A DNA stretch of 64,000 bases, taken from Centropus unirufus. Lineage: Eukaryota > Chordata > Aves > Cuculiformes > Centropidae. Each line of letters opens with the position of its first letter. Position 1 is the first letter of the stretch. The notes under the pieces are model-generated. The model was not told the origin of the DNA and made no database searches. It saw only the letters and a list, made by a program, of their open reading frames with translations. This document shows positions 1 through 13,145 of this stretch, one piece after another. The DNA is taken from positions 675,397-739,396 of the forward strand of contig VYZI01000135.1 of NCBI GenBank assembly GCA_013397695.1, in the 5' to 3' direction. The position numbers and the translations under genes are program-made.

Positions 1-2285
1 AGAGTAGATCAAAGTGTTAGTGTGAGATACATTCCTGAATCACTTTGAAAAGTTGTTGAGCATAACTATTCACCAAGACTTAAGAAAACAGCACAAACAT
101 TACAAACATTCTTAAATTTTGAATCATTAGACTGGCTGGTCAAATACACCAGCAATGAATAAGAAGTATAGGTCAGTGCATTCTTCAGATTATCTAGCAC
201 AGAATGTTGTTCACTTTTAGTGTCTGAACTGCATATAAAAATCTTCCAATTCATAGGCTAAGTACATATAGAAGAACAAGAGAGAGCGTGTAAGTGGAAT
301 GGGGCATCACCTTGAAGTTCTTCAAAGTTTGGAGAGCCATCAAAACAGTAACTCAAAGTACTATCAAAGCAGTAAACATCATAGTCTCCATATAGCAATA
401 TGCAAATAATTAGAGGAGAACCAGCTGTAACGCATTATGAACAAGTGTGTTCTGGATATTGATTTAGTAACACACACATATATTCATGCATTTAATGAGT
501 TGAGAAATGCCATGCTATACATATTGCTGAAGTGAGGGAAAACTAATCTTAAAGCATTTTAATTTGTTTTTTTCTATGTGTACTCAAGTATTTCTACATT
601 TTTGTGTTAATAATATTAACTTTAGCCTTTATTGATTACATTTATGTGAAAAGAATTAAGTCTTTCAGAAGGCCAGCTGATATAGGTGAAAAAGACTTTT
701 ATCTAATCACTCAACCCCTTTTGGTTGAACATGCATGGATATCATTCATTCAATTAATGTATTTCAGTGCAGAGTGAAAAAAAGAAATTGGAAAAGTTCT
801 ATAGTTGTTGAGGTTGCTGGAAGAAAAGCTATATATATTCATGAAGTGCACCCTGTATTTTGATATTTTGCATAACATAAGCTCTAGAATATCACCAAAA
901 TATAGCTCTTCTTAGACAAAAGTACCGTCTTTATTGTGTAATAGGAAAATAAAATATATTATTTATTTTATTGTAAAATTATGTATGCAAACTTGTTTAA
1001 GACGGAATCATGTTTGATTTGTATAACTATTTATTTTGCAGTAGGTTTTTGTGCAGGTCAATTTTATGGTAAAAAAAGTAGTTCTACAGAGTTGAGTCTA
1101 GGGCTTGTGATATGGTATGGTTGAATAGTGTTAAAATGTATAGCTGATACCTTAATGTGCCTAGCATTTGCATCGTACGATTAGCAGATAGTACAATTTC
1201 ACTGAGTCCTCAGACATGTAGTTTTTTTTCTTTAGCAATTGTAATAAAATTATGTTTTTTGAAACAATATGATTGTAAAATTTTGCATTTCAGATTTCCT
1301 TAACCTACACCTTAAGGGGTTTGGAATTTTTATAATGATAGAGACAGAAAATCCCTGGTAGCACAGAAACTCTACTTAATAAGCACTGAGGAGAGAACAG
1401 CTGCTAACCTGGTTCTTCCTGGGGTGAAGATGAGGAAAGAGGACAGAGAGACAGGAAGGGGAACAAGTGTAAATATCATCATATTGTATAAGAAAAAATG
1501 ACATTGAAGAGAAATTGGTCAATACAAAATTATTCAGGGCCACTTAAACATAACCAAGAAGCAAACCATATGTCTGGTCCCAGGTCCTGTTACAGGTTCT
1601 TAACCACAAGACTAGTCTTCTTCAATTGCAAATTAATAATAGCATTCTGAAATTGTAATTTCACTCAGCTTTGTTTCCTGTTGTGCTGTCTGGTGGTTTT
1701 CAGTGTGTCTGGTATCTTACCTCTTATTTCCATTAATTGGTTGGCATTTGATTAGCCACCAGTCTCCTGGATAACAGGGGATTTTGTATTTGAGCAAGCT
1801 GAGGTGAGAATTGAGTTCAATACAAGTCATTTGAGTGCAACTGAGCTGGAAATTCAAGGTGTCAAGTACTTACTGAAGACTGTTCATATAAATCAGGTCA
1901 GTACGTAATCTAAATTTATAAACTTACTCATGTTCTATATTTTAAAAAAGTTGGACATAGAAGATGGGGTAAGGAACTAAGTAAGTCCATGAAAACCTAA
2001 CTGTCCTAATGCCAATGAGACATAAAATATCTACAGTGTAACCAGGCTGCATTTGTTTTTCTTCGTGCACATTCATTCTCTTTGCACATTTCAATCTGAA
2101 AATGAAAAAGTGAGCTAATATGGGACATATGTTTTGTTCCTTCTTCTGTTCAGTCAACTTCATATTACTTTTCTCCCTCAGCCAAAATAGATCTGAAAAT
2201 ACCCTATATGAAAAGTGCTACAAGTGCCTGCCCTGTTCCCTGAGGAATCTTTTTATTTTTAGGGTTTTTTTTTTAATATATCAAT
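1..2285. other. Unannotated AT-rich stretch
   Basis: No gene, RNA or repeat is recognised on either strand. Open frames are all under 75 codons, start at arbitrary ATGs and show no domain, signal peptide or splice context that I can support. Poly-T and poly-A runs (for example near 565 and 1215) are ordinary low-complexity sequence. An intron or intergenic DNA is the simplest reading. Confidence 0.6.
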
Positions 2286-2347
2286 GAATCATAGAATCAC
2301 TGGGTTGGAAAAGACCTCTGAGATCATCGAGTCCAACCGTGCCTGTA
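2286..2347 (-). mobile_element. CR1 LINE, short 3' end fragment
   Basis: The segment opens with AATCATAGAATCACTGGGTT and continues into the GGAAAAGACCTCTGAGATCATC-type block followed by GAGTCCAACC. This is the reverse complement of the terminal part of avian CR1 elements, whose 3' ends carry ATTCTATG-type 8-mers. Only about 60 bases remain, consistent with the extreme 5' truncation usual for CR1. The element points to the minus strand. Confidence 0.85.
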
Positions 2348-3229
2348 TTTATATATATTTATAATAAAGCAAAGTGCCCCAGTTCAGTCCTGCCTACCGT
2401 TGAAAGGGGCTTGTTATGGTCTGTCTCTTTTTATGTTTTGCACCCTCTGCAGTGCCCTTTTACCACCTGAAAATTTACTGCATGGCAGAGGAACACAGAT
2501 CCCACAGATGTGAAACACAGAGTTTGCAACATTTTGGAATCCAAATACTTTAGCACAAAAGCTTCCTGTTTTTCTAGCATTACAGGAATAAGAAGTGTCC
2601 ATAAATTTGTAAAGTGAGTCATTAACTTAAATGTCATATGTGTTGTACTTGTCATGCAAATTTAAAACCTGATTTACAGGTTTAAAATGTTATCAATTGA
2701 GCTAGAATATTATGTAATACCTGAAGTAACTGCTCACGTTGAATTATTCAGAAGCACATATTTATTAAAGAAAAACAAATTGAGCTCAAGATTTTGTGTG
2801 AAATTTAAAAAGGGGATCAACCTGATGACCAATCAGCTGTAGCTTGTAAAAATGATTTGTGACTATAAAAGTGAAGGAAGGCAAAGAAAGGGGAGGGGTG
2901 AGAGGTAAACATTGTACTGCACTGATTGTTTAGGCTTTATTCTGGAGCAAACTTATAATATTGAATTATAAATGTGCTAGCTTAATAATAAATGGGGAGC
3001 AGGAGGGTGCATGCAATAAAATTAGGTGAATGCATAGAGTGCTCTGTATTTAAGTGGATGGTGTAACACAGTAGTAGAAATCCATTACCTACATACCCTG
3101 TTTTAATGAATATTGCTTCTTTTACTGTTGTAGTGAATATTTCGCATTTCCAAGAAGATAAAAGGGTATGTTACTCGGGGAAAAGATGTATTCATTAAGC
3201 TGCAAAGTTGCCAGCATGGCAATCTTAAT
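2348..3229. other. Unannotated AT-rich stretch
   Basis: Nothing is recognised. Two overlapping minus-strand frames (2414-2602 and 2431-2655) have no family resemblance and no coding character. Confidence 0.55.
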
Positions 3230-3282
3230 GTATACACATATATATATATACACACACACATACACAGATATATATGTATATA
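3230..3282. repeat. TA/CA microsatellite
   Basis: Alternating TA and CA dinucleotides, with interruptions, run through this segment: a TATATATATA block is followed by a CACACACACA block and then more TA steps. The tyrosine, isoleucine and cysteine-rich minus-strand open frame across it is a product of the repeat. Confidence 0.9.
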
Positions 3283-4034
3283 AAACATGAAATGATTAAA
3301 ATGTTCCTGAACCCATACATACAATTTCATTTTTGCAAGATTCATTTTCTCTATTGCAGGGAAATGCTGTTTAATATGAATGAGACTGTGAATTTTGCAA
3401 AATGAGGAAGTAATAGCATTTTACTTAAACTTATGGCATCTCTGTTCATATTGAATGGTTCAGAAACAGTTTCTTCATAATTAAAGTGTCAAAAAAATGC
3501 ATTTCAATCAAGAATGATGAAATTCATTCAGCATGATTTGCCAAAGAATAATAACCTTAAACATACCCTCTTTAAGCAGAATTGTTTAGAGTTCTCTCAT
3601 CAATTGTCCAAGGTCCACTTATTTCCTTTTCTTGATACCCTTGGAAATTAACAATATTTCCTTTCTCATGTGCTCTGTATATTACATACATCTTATGGGT
3701 CAATTATTGGAGACATGCACAAGTATTTTATATGAGTGTTGGTAAATATTTTTCAAAACTTCACTGAGCCAATAGAAAGACGTAATATTTTGCACCCCTG
3801 GTACAAAGGGCATAATAAATGGAAATCCAGATTTTTACAGTAATGTGAAGACTTTCAGGAATCCAAGTTGAGAAATGGTAATTTGACAACGTTTAGAACT
3901 TGAATCCATAATATCTGGCTTATTAGGTCACTGCTGAGCACAGGATAGTACCTCTGGCCTTTAATCACCAGTCTTTAAAGAAATGGAAAGGGGCTCTGCT
4001 GAATTGGAGCCATGTTAGGCCATATTAGGTGAAA
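3283..4034. other. Unannotated AT-rich stretch
   Basis: I see no gene or recognisable repeat. The right edge adjoins a CR1 copy, whose exact 5' breakpoint is uncertain by tens of bases. Confidence 0.55.
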
Positions 4035-4575
4035 GAAAATGTTGGCCGCCAAAGAAATGGTTAGCGACCTGCTACTCCACTTAAACATATACAAGACTAT
4101 GGAGCCAGATGAGATCCACTCCAGAGTACTGAAGGAGCCAGCAGAAGTGCCCACTAAGCCACTTTCCATAATTTATCAGCAGTCCTGGCTAATTGGGGAG
4201 GTCCCAGTAGACTGGAGCTTGGCAAATGTGACACCCATCTACAAGAGTGCTCTTCACAGTTACCTAAAAGGAGGTTGTAGTGAGGAGAAAGACAGTCTCT
4301 TCTCCCAAGGAATAAGTGATGAGAGGAAATGGCCTCAAGTTGCGCCAGCGGGGGGTTAGAATGAATATTAGGAAATTTTAGTTCACTGAAAGGGTTGTCA
4401 ACATTCGAACAGGCTGCCCAGAGAAATGGTTGAGATATCATCCCTGGAGGTATTTAAATGATGTGTAGATGTGGCACTTAGGGACATGGTTTAGTGGTGA
4501 ACTCAAGAGTGTTAGGTTTATGGTTAGACTTGATGATCTTAAAGGGTATCTCCAGCCTAAACGATTCTATGAAAC
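4035..4575 (+). mobile_element. CR1 LINE, internally deleted copy (RT fragment plus 3' UTR)
   Basis: The first 200 bases (about 4039-4247) encode a recognisable piece of the CR1 ORF2 reverse transcriptase. It includes DEIHSRVLKE, KPLSIIYQQSW, GEVPVDW and LANVTPIYK, matching the conserved GPDGIHPRVLKEL...NVTPIYKKG region of CR1-type LINEs. Without any further RT motifs (the catalytic FADD-type box is absent), the sequence passes into CR1 3' UTR. The 3' UTR shows GGCTGCCCAGAGAAATGG-like text, the CTTGATGATCTTAAAGG block and a terminal GATTCTATGA. More than 1 kb of the element is therefore missing internally. The 106-codon frame 4039-4359 is a fossil and crosses the deletion junction. The copy is non-autonomous and dead. 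Confidence 0.9.
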
Positions 4576-6956
4576 TTGAAAGAAGTAAGGAGAATTGTGT
4601 GCATACATAAACAATGTCAAGAGAGTAGGTGGACCGAAAAGTCTTTGGTAAAAGTAACTAAGTAGTGGATTTAGGACACTTTTGTCCTATTTTTTCTGTG
4701 AAATGGAAAATGTTGTCATCCTTTTTCTGGGATTTTTTTTAATTAACTCATTGGTGTCCTGTATAATAAGGGTGGGATTTGCTGTACCTTAATGGCTATC
4801 TGAAAATTGTCTTGTAGAGCTTTATGTAGAAAGAGACAGGATCTGGGATTTGATTTATCCCAGCCTGAGGTACATGCTGTGTATTACCCCCAGGGACGCT
4901 GCTCTGTCGAGGGCAAATAGTGAACTCTCTCTGATGAGACTGAAGTAAGATGTGATCAAGATGTTGCTACTTGCCTAGCTATAAAAAAGCCATTGTTGCA
5001 CGAGAGTCTATCTTGTCTCTTGCCCAGCATAATTAAGACATTAAATTAAGGGAAGAAATTATGTTTACCATTTAGCCTTGTGCCTACATAAAGCAGGTGC
5101 CTGAATGCAAGCGAAACGGCCAGCCCTTAGATCCAGCCTAATTTCTGGAGAATGTCTCCTGTAGGAAAAGCTCCCAGTGTTCCTCATATTAACCTAGTTT
5201 TCAGTGTTATTTAGTGACTGTACTAATGTGACAGTATTTCTTTGCTGTTAGCTGCCTGGTCCATGTAGGTATTTTCGTTTTTGTTTACCATTGACGTCTA
5301 CTCACCAGGTACATAATCCTGCAAAGTGCTGAGTCCCATCCAGAAGGTATGGGCCATTCTCTTTTCTCATTTAACAGGAGTCAGTCTACCCTGTTTCTCC
5401 CAAGTTTAAACTGGATGAGAGACAGATAACTATATACAGCGTTGAAGCTGGTTTTAGGTTTGCACCCCGGCAAAGGTCAAGCATAATGGTGCAGTGAAAA
5501 TAAAGCATTTTGAGTCATTTATTCCTTTAAAAACGTTTGTATCATCCATGCAGCTGCAAAACCATAATGCTTTCATTAAAAGTCACATCTGTGCTGAATT
5601 AAAACAGGAGCCTTTTCCAGCCAAGGAGTATTTGTCAGGTTGAAAGTTTTTCTCTTAGCTCCTGAAGCTTTTTTCCAAAATCCAAAGGCTAAGACAGAGA
5701 ACAGACCTTGTCACGAGCTGGTACTGAGGTTTAACTACATTCCTGCTATGTTATTCACTGTCTGGCTCCAATTTGGAGGTACATCTCCCTTGTGTTCACT
5801 TTATTAACCTACATATGACTGGCTCTTTTGTTTCATGTGGAAATGAGAAAAAAAAATATATATGCTAGGACCAGAAAAATAGTCTGAAAACATCTTTTCC
5901 CAGATTTTCTGCTCCTTATGACATATTAACCACTTGCATGGAAAATTTGGTGACCAGAATATCTTTTAAAAGGTGTTTTTTTGAGAATAAGCATATTTAG
6001 CTTCACACGAAGACTTAAGCTATCATGAAATCTTAGTCTTCCCCCTTTACAACTTTTTAAGCCCATTTATCAATTTTGCCAAAATTACCTTCAAAGATAG
6101 AAATGTACCAAATCTATGAAAATCCCCAAGAAGCTAAAAGAGGATAACCAAAATTAATAGCTCTACCAAGAGTCCATCTGGATCGTGAGAACAGCAGCTG
6201 CACACTGTGTAGCTGACCAGCCAAATAACATGTATTCCTTATCGAATTTCTGGATGCTTATTTCACAAAAAGCCACCACATAAGCAACCAGCAACCTGGT
6301 GGATGTGGGATATAGTGGAATATATGTGGGATATAGCAAGAGGTCTTAAATGAGGAACTAGAGATCTTGTGGGAAGGTCTGCGGGGGTTATGAGCGTAAC
6401 TGTAAGTTATTGGACATGTATATTTAGGGCAAAAGGCTTTGCTAGTTCTGCTGCTCTGTGCTCACACAGAGAAATGTTTACTTCGGAAGGGGTAGAAAGC
6501 TTCAATAGTTGTCTTTGTTGTCACTTCAGTTTGACTACATTGGTTAGAAAAGGACAGTAAGCAGCTGCCTGTCAGTGGAGAGCCCGAAGGAGTTTGGTTT
6601 CAAAAGTGCTGAAAATTAATAAATTTAATGAATTTTTTTTTTATTTAAATTCAAGAACAGCAAAGCTTTGAAAAGTAAATGGGAAGAAAAGGAGGGAGAA
6701 GCCTTTATGAAGGTAAGGAGCAAGGAGCAGTTTAGTGGAACAAGAAGACTAAGCAACTTTTGTACAACTGCACTAACCAGGAGTCCCTGGTATTAACTAA
6801 TATTCTTTGTGCTAAACTTTGTATGACTGAGAAGAAAAGTCCTTGCCTTCAAGGATCTTAGTCTAATTTTCCTGGGTAAAATAAACAAACTGCCATAATT
6901 ATTTAGTCTTTAAGTGCCTTCCATACAAAATATATTTGTATAAATCTTCTGAATAG
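4576..6956. other. Unannotated stretch with one ancient-repeat-like patch
   Basis: No gene is recognised. Sequence near 4790-5660 is less AT-rich and more complex than its surroundings, but no exon can be supported. A short patch at 5313-5340 is listed separately. Frame 6369-6560 (63 codons) has no family resemblance. Confidence 0.5.
5313..5340. repeat. Possible ancient sauropsid repeat fragment
   Basis: ATCCTGCAAAGTGCTGAG resembles a phrase I associate with old interspersed repeats abundant in turtle and crocodile genomes and decayed in birds. The match is short, so this is a weak call based on memory of that phrase. Confidence 0.3.
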
Positions 6957-7006
6957 TCTATCTATCTCTCTATCTCTGCCTCTGTCACTGTCTCTCTCCC
7001 TATCTA
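6957..7006. repeat. Pyrimidine microsatellite (TCTA/TCTC)n
   Basis: An imperfect tract of TCTA, TCTC and CTGTC units covers about 50 bases, pyrimidine-rich on the + strand. Confidence 0.85.
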
Positions 7007-8299
7007 AACATGTGTATGCATAAAAAACCTGGGTGTTTCTTCAGTTCCTTTTAAAAAGCCCAGCAAGCAAAACAACCAGTTTTTGTTCTGAAAACTAACT
7101 ATCGCTTCCTCACTCTGGATTCCCACATCACTTCCGTCAAGTTCTTTCCCAGTCACAGAATTATATGCTATATATTTTACAGTAAGGACTGTTTTCTCAG
7201 AGGAAAAGTTGTACCAGGGTTTCCATCAGGTTTTTGGCTGAGATGCTTCATTTTGGAAATATTTTGTTTGAAGATATTTGGATGTATTACAAACAGTGTG
7301 AAGAGCTTCCCTCCATGCTGGAAGAAAAGAGGGAAACCACCTCCAATTTTTTTCATGAGAAATGGCAGATTTTCAGATGAGTTTAACAGCGCCGTGCTGA
7401 ATCTCATATCCTGGGGAGAAGTTCTGGCTCTGCAGAAGCTCACGTCAATGCTCTCGCCAGGTCCTGTGAAGCTGAGCAGAGACAGGGCTCACGGGAGCTG
7501 GGAAGGGCTCATTTCTTCCTCTGTGCTCTGGAGAGAGGCGTCAGGGAGGGACTTGGTAGCCCTTCAGAGGCCACATCATGCCAGGCCTCTGAGTTCATGC
7601 AGCCCCAGCTCTCCCTTGCTTTATGTTGCATTATAGGTGTCATGTCTCTGTCGTATATTTCAATGGGAATATATCTAAGGAAAAATACACCTGAAGGTAA
7701 CCTTTGATTTAGGTATTCCCTCAGGGATGATTGCTTAATCTTCTCTTTCCTGCACTTCTTTAAGGAGAAGAGGATGAAGATAAATGGGAGGGAAAGTAAT
7801 ATTTTTCTAAGCAAAACCAACAGAACTGGAAAACTATTGCTAAAAGAGAATTTCTGGCACAGCAGCAGCTATCTTTTCAATCCAGCATTTTCCTGTTAAG
7901 TCTCCCTGTAAGGTTTCACTGCCTGCCCCATGTTGCTCAGGAGCAGGAGAAGAAATGGGCAGACTTTGCCTGTGTTCCCTCCAATAGATATTTCCAGGTC
8001 CCCACAACTGAGAGTTTCTAAATTCACTGTGAGGTGTGAACCCTCTAGAGGATGAGGAATTTCATTATTGTCAGGTTGCAATATTGGTCAGAATCTGCTG
8101 TCTCTGGAGATCGTCTGGGCTGCTGTTCCTGATTCCTCACAAATTAAAGGAAAGAGGGCTTGAGTGGTCTTCCTTGCTACCTGAATATTGCTACCTGAGA
8201 GCAAGCACATAGAAGATTAAATAGAAGTAACATGAGTTAAACACATCTGTAAACTCATACCAGTGGAAATTTGTGTGCTGAAAAGCTGTTAAATCAATA
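7007..8299. other. Unannotated stretch with an unidentified open frame
   Basis: A + strand frame of 127 codons at 7253-7636 and a minus-strand frame of 103 codons at 7509-7820 overlap in a patch with higher GC than the surroundings (about 7385-7620). Neither translation contains a domain or motif I recognise, and neither has supporting splice or start context. They are best treated as chance frames in a GC-richer patch, though a hidden exon or old repeat is not excluded. Confidence 0.45.
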
Positions 8300-8560
8300 C
8301 TTGTCAGCCCCAGCCTCGGCTGCCAGGCATCTCCCTAGGGACAGGGACATGCTTAGACTAGGTCAGGACATGGGCCTTCAGGCGGGCCTGGTTCAGCAGG
8401 GTCCATGGTTGGGTATGGCAGGGCTGGGGGACTGAAGTAGGGTCCTAGGCCATAGGCAGAATATGGGAAGCCCTGGGAAGGGAAAACCCACTAATTCCCA
8501 GGACCCTGGCAGTGTTTTGGTCAGCTAGCCAGGAGGTCAAACAGAAAGGGGAACCTCTGA
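8300..8560. other. GC-rich patch, unidentified
   Basis: This patch is clearly richer in G and C than the flanks, with many GGG and CCC runs and few CpG. It has no long open frame and no recognised repeat consensus. It could be an old repeat or a regulatory patch. I cannot assign it. Confidence 0.4.
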
Positions 8561-9218
8561 GCTTGAACCCTAACTTTCTTTTAGGTGCAGATGTTGATTT
8601 AAGTCTCTTTCCTCTATCAATTCACCAACTTCTAAGTAGAACTTTATGTATTTGAGACCACTGTTGTCAGTTAAAACTGACCGAAATTTATGAGGTTGAA
8701 ACTTAGTAGCAAAGACGAACCAGTGCTTCTGGGATCGAGCTTAGTTGCCTTTAGGTGATGATAGAGCTTAGGCAAGGCTTATGGGATTGCTATTTTGAAC
8801 AACAGCATCTAGACTTACCTAGCCAATACCTTTCAGGTTTGAATCTGACTGCAAAACACTTGGTTTTCAAAGTATTATGGGTTTTCCCTACATCTCCAAG
8901 TACAGGCAGAGATTCCTCTCCTCACACAGAAATGCAATGAACATCCACTTGCTTCACAATTGTCCTTAGCTGTCATCTTCAAAAAATGGCCCTTATTGTT
9001 TGTATATAAGTTTGTATATGAATCAGTTGGCTGTGTTGCAAGATCAGGGTTTGCATTATTAGACAATACTCAGGATATAGACAGGTAATATTGTCTGTAC
9101 CTTTTGATATTTATAGACTGTACTGTTTTTTTTCATGAGTGTTTGTGACCTCTATTTAGTTTTTCTTGTGATGAATCTTTATCTCAAATTACTGAATACC
9201 TGTTTCCAGTAGCCTATT

Positions 9219-9310
9219 TTAAAACAAGCAAACAAATGAACAAACAAAAAAACAACAGAAAAAACCCCCAACCTAACAAAAAAGTAACTGCAACAATAAT
9301 AACAAAAAAC
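9219..9310. repeat. A-rich low-complexity tract (CAAA-like)
   Basis: AACAAGC, AACAAAC and AAAAACAAC units follow one another with little T on the + strand. It may be the decayed poly-A or simple-repeat tail of an insertion, but no flanking element is recognised. Confidence 0.7.
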
Positions 9311-12300
9311 CCTGTTATTTCTGGGTTGCAATCTCAAACCAATCCACTTTGACTGTAGCCGTGGCAAATTGCTGTCTGAAATGACTGCCCTATTCATCTG
9401 TTAATATTGTTAGAAAGAAAGCTACAAGTGTACCTATCAGTATAACTAAATTAGAGCAGGTTCACATAAGGCAGGCACACATAAAAATGTACTTATAAAA
9501 CAGATGTATCCCTCAACAGGAAAATGACAGCAATTCTGATAAAACACTTTTATTATTTACTTTCAACATGTATCTATAGCTGCAGCTTGACTATTGTTAA
9601 ATCATTTCAATAATCTTGTTATAAGCCTGGCAATAAAAGGAAAAGCACTTCAGTGCACTGAAATGGCCTAGCTTTTGACATGTTCAGTGGCATCTCAGTG
9701 ATACGGTGGTATTATTTTAAGCTGTCGAAACAAACAGCAGCATTGTTTATCTGGGCAGTGGACTGCATCAAAGCACAGCACATCTCTTGTGTGGAAGATA
9801 GAAGCTGGTGCAGGTTGGGCCCTGCCAGTAGGGATGGCAGGCATTGTGCAAGAGAAGCTTCACTTCTGCTGGGTACAGGAACTGTATTCATGTCTCTGAG
9901 AGGCACGTCCGGCAATGTGAAGGATTACACTTGGATGCTGGAAAAGAATTTTGACTTGAACCTGAGCAAATGCAGGTATCCCCAGCTTTCTGCTTAGTAT
10001 GAAACTATGAAGTTTATGATCCATTTAGAAGATGCTCTAAAACTACAGCCCATAGCATCTCCTATTTTAAGCCTGAAGTTATTTGGGCTAGGACTATGGG
10101 TATTTTGCAAATGGATGCAAAAGGATATACACAGTTAACATTTTTGTATTTCCATAGGTTTCAGAAGAACATGCTGTTGCATGCACAAAAAAAATGCAGT
10201 TGGCAAGTATAGAAGTATCTTTTGCTATCCAAAAGAAAATAGAAAAATAGATTCAGAGTCTTACGCAGTTGTATAAGATATTTGCAGCAAAGTAAGGAAT
10301 ATCTTTAGAGTATTTAATTTTATTCGCTACAAAATAACATTGATTCCACCGAAAAAACGTGGAACAACTTATTTTTATTTGTTCTAGAAATATTCACGTC
10401 TGATCAGAGAATGATGCATGGAGCATTTCAGAACAGGAGCTGAAAACGCCTAACAATGTTATATAGTGGACAGTACATATGAGAAATGACAGGAAATGCA
10501 AAATCTAATCCAGTCACAATGTTGGAGCGATTCTTCTGGTAATAGTTCCAGGTGAATATAAAACCTTATTCTTAAGTGGAATATGCTAAAATACAGGCTC
10601 TGGTAATGAAAAAGTTACGGTTTCTCTGCTGGCATTAACTTACTCTTGTATGTATTATTCTATACAGTAAAAACTTTAAAATAAAGTTTCTGAATGTTCA
10701 GTGTAAAAACATTCCCCAACTAGGTCTTAAACTTTTTAATTTTTCATGTATTGGGGAACTTGCAGTGAAATTGGTAGTATGACTCTTGCTTTCTATCATT
10801 GCTTAAATTTAGATTTTCTCTTTAATGTTCATATAGCTTTATTTTTAATACCTTTTTATTTTTACAGTGTGTTTTAGTATCTATTAAGAGACAAATAACT
10901 ATATTTGAAGATGATTTCTGTTTAGAATTCATGTTTCTAAAGCTTCCTTCCCTTGCTCTAAAACACACATCCAAAGGAGAATAATTACTCTGAAAATTAT
11001 AAATAAATCCCATACACATTTTCTTTTTTTTTTATTTTATTTTCATTTCAGATAATGAGAAGAAAAAAAAAGTGGCCCATATTTTAAAGACATAAAATTT
11101 TATTTTCTGTTATTCCAAGAAACAAGACAAATTTTTGAACAGCGTACTATTGCCCTCAGTGAGGACCACGTACTTGGGTAGTCAAGCAGAAGTTAAGAAC
11201 CAGAAACATCTTAGGCAGTTTACTGATCTCTTCCTATGCATGCTCAATGAGTTTCTGCCAAAATATTTCAAGCAGCAAATGAAATAGCTTCTCTTTTGAG
11301 AGCTCCCATTGCCTGGTTGCCCTGCTCAGCCTGAGAGTCCCAAAGGGGTGGTTGGAATGGGGAGATTATAAATATCTCAACAGAACAGACTTAACACTTA
11401 GAGTGAAAAGATAGTGGTGGAAGCAAGGAAGGAGGTGGAAAATCAGGGGTTTTGTGGCAAAAGGTGTTTTTCCCATAGGGAATTTCCTCTTAGCAGATGA
11501 CCAACTGGTCCTGACTCAGCTTAACCAAGGTTTCCATATAAATCTCTTATTCTAAAACACTTGTAAACTTCATCTTCAATGTTACCTGACTGATAGTTCA
11601 AAATACTTTGAGTGCTATAAAGATGTTTTCTTTTAGTGACATGAAAATTGATTTCTGGTCAAACCAAATACTCTGAAATGCCTTTCCAAAGCCCATAAAT
11701 GGAGAAGCTAATATTGTATTGGTGAAGGCTGATGGGGAAAAAAGGTTTATTCATTCTTCCTACAAGAGCTATGTAAACAAAAACAAAACATTATTTCAGG
11801 AGAGAACATGAAGAACTGGCAGGGAAACAAAAGTGTAATGGAGAAGATTTCTAGGCCACACAGCTGCCTAATTACTGGCAGCATCTCTGGATTTTTTACA
11901 ACATGCCTCTAACACAGTCCTTTGGAAAACAAAATGCCATATTTTTGCAAAATAGTTACAAATCTAAAGCATTTTGTGTGCTGTATGCTTCAGCTTTTAC
12001 TTACAGTGACATTTTTAAGAGAGCTGTTTTGCACATTGAACTAAATAGAGCAACCTACTGTCATCTTTTCATAACATATTAAAATTCAGTTTACCAAGAT
12101 GAATGAACTGAAAATCTCATTTTATTTTCCAACTTGATGTGGAGGGTAGTGGTGGCATTATCCACAATTTCCTAGGGAAAATAATGAAACCCTGCATTTT
12201 GTACAGCCTTGTCCTTACAGTGTCCATACTGTACTGCTGTGGAACTATTTAGCTGTTCCCATGAGTATTCTAAACAATATTTTATATGTGGTTCTTTAAC

Positions 12301-12841
12301 AGTACTATTAAGACTTGAAGATATAGAACTAGGCTATTTTTGAGCTCCGCTAGCAAACTGCTTTAAGGTAAAATACCAGCATGTGAAAGCAAAACCACCC
12401 CAAAACAATGAACAAAACAAACCTACAGGGACAATAACTAAGTTTTATTCAGTTTCCTTAGTCTACAGCCCTGCTTACTTATAGATAGAAAAGACCTTTG
12501 CTTGTTCTAGTAATGCATTCCTAATCATAAACATATGTATACAACAATCCAGATGTATGTAATTATACAGATATTTAAGTCTTATTTAAGATTTCTGGTT
12601 TGAAATCTTAGCAGCTTTCTGGGTTTAGGAGAAAAAAAAAACCAAAAACATTTCTTCATCAGGAAAATTCTTTTCTCTCCAGATCTGAATAATAAAAAAA
12701 AAACAATGACTATTTTTAATTTTTCTCTATGTTACTGCTCTCCCATGATGCGTGGCTGGTGCTGTTAATACTTTTTCTATGTATTAAACTTTGTTATCAC
12801 AGTATTACTGGGGGAGTAATTGCAATCCATTTAGCACAAGC

Positions 12842-12857
12842 AAAAAAAAAAAAAAAA
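12842..12857 (+). repeat. Poly-A run
   Basis: Sixteen consecutive A residues. No retroposed gene is recognisable immediately upstream, so no retroposition claim is made. Confidence 0.9.
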
Positions 12858-13099
12858 GTGAATGAGTTACTGTTGTCTCCAGTGACTAGTGTTAATTAAC
12901 TCTGGCTTCGTCTGCACTATAAAAATGAGCACTTTTTAAATGGTTGTGAAATAATCTTGTGGCTCCACTATATTTATATAAAGTAGTTCCATTTTTAATC
13001 CAAGAAACTATGCAGTAGTTTGGACACCCTGCAGATCAGTTAGAAAAAAACCCATCATATAACTCAGGTGTGTTACATGTAATTCTATTTACAAGGAAG

Positions 13100-13145
13100 T
13101 ATCACTATCCTGTGTCAGAGACACAGGAAGACCAAATGACTCCAG
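13100..13145 (-). repeat. Possible MIR-like relic with a small hairpin
   Basis: TATCACTATCC, followed by GAAGACCAAATGACT, recalls the minus-strand MIR phrase in which a TATCCCCATTTTACAG block precedes an AAATGACTTGCC block. The match is weak. A perfect 9-bp inverted repeat (TCCTGTGTC / GACACAGGA, 3-base loop) lies inside at 13108-13128. Confidence 0.25.

Noticed and set aside
7253..7636. 127-codon + strand frame in a GC-richer patch
   Set aside because: Overlapping frames on the other strand and no domain; the frame is explained by local GC content.
12842..12857. Poly-A tail of a retroposed gene
   Set aside because: No gene-like sequence or target-site duplication is visible upstream.
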